A DNA stretch of 64,000 nucleotides from Abditibacterium sp. Lineage in GTDB: Bacteria > Armatimonadota > Abditibacteriia > Abditibacteriales > Abditibacteriaceae. A program made the position numbers and the translations under genes. Below the pieces are notes generated by a model that was not told where the DNA came from, ran no database searches, and worked only from the letters and a program-made list of their open reading frames with translations. The DNA lies in the NCBI GenBank assembly GCA_030448265.1, contig JAUJNG010000004.1:21061-85060 (forward strand), given 5' to 3'. Shown piece after piece: positions 63,920 to 64,000 of this stretch (position 1 is its first letter; every line of letters begins with the position of its first letter).

Positions 63920-64000
63920 GTGAAGTTTTCTCCCTTTTTTCCTCTGATTTGTCTTGGTTTGATGGCTGCGGGCTGCGGCCCCCAAACTGAGTCCGCTTCG
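63920..64000 (+). CDS. Probable lipoprotein, 5' end only
   Basis: The frame from GTG 63920 runs off the window. The 27 visible residues form a lipoprotein signal: a Lys near the start, a hydrophobic core and the lipobox-like MAAGC with the lipidated Cys19, followed by a polar stretch. The rest is outside, so function cannot be told. Confidence 0.65.
   Translation, partial: MKFSPFFPLICLGLMAAGCGPQTESAS

Overview
The window is GC-rich bacterial chromosome with densely packed genes. The infC-rpmI-rplT operon, thrS, ftsH, mutS2, metF, tilS and four tRNAs mark it as core chromosome, not plasmid or phage. I see no transposase, integrase, CRISPR array, rRNA or phage gene. Many genes lack a clear Shine-Dalgarno sequence. 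There is an H-X9-DG type prepilin-like protein, and most intergenic gaps carry long imperfect palindromes from at least ten sequence families. Together these suggest a free-living member of Armatimonadota/Abditibacteriota or a neighbouring phylum. That placement is inference and is not proven by anything here.

Region 1 (about 0.2-18.6 kb, all on +) looks like a sulfated-glycan utilisation locus. It holds a secreted double clan-A glycosidase, two Cys-type sulfatases, a GH38 alpha-mannosidase, a GH78-type alpha-L-rhamnosidase, a PfkB sugar kinase, a class I DeoC/LacD-type aldolase, a DUF4432 (mutarotase-like) protein, a Gfo/Idh oxidoreductase and a SulP sulfate permease with a STAS domain. Enzymes that strip sulfate and sugars sit beside a kinase, an aldolase and a dehydrogenase that could process the released sugar. 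The sugar itself is not identified. Copies of one inverted-repeat family lie at the start, inside and at the end of this locus.

Region 2 (18.6-25.8 kb) is mixed: two tandem paralogous beta-rich secreted proteins (one broken by a 55-bp tandem duplication and an in-frame TGA), a VOC protein, a TPR protein, endonuclease V, an SGNH hydrolase and a Sua5-type threonylcarbamoyl-AMP synthase.

Region 3 (26-36.4 kb) holds a GT4 glycosyltransferase followed by gmd and fcl, which make GDP-L-fucose for surface polysaccharide. It also has a membrane SpoIIE-type phosphatase and L-fucose isomerase. Directly before gmd, a consensus -10 box starts a roughly 170-nt rod-shaped RNA candidate.

Region 4 (36.6-50.2 kb) contains sixA and tilS (divergent; tilS appears frameshifted at its 5' end), ftsH, a SpoU methyltransferase, a TPR protein, the prepilin-like protein, tRNA-Pro(CGG), a class III aminotransferase, a WD40 protein, an MFS exporter, metF and a DICT-domain class III nucleotide cyclase.

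Region 5 (50.4-64 kb) is largely translation and DNA maintenance: thrS, a small coupled gene pair, infC (which apparently starts at ATA after a strong SD and carries an acidic C-terminal tail), rpmI and rplT. A minus-strand series follows with mutS2, a VOC protein, a HEAT-repeat protein and a small membrane protein. Then come a DHH phosphoesterase, an aldo/keto reductase and a tRNA array (initiator Met, Ala-CGC, Ala-GGC). The window ends inside a probable lipoprotein gene.
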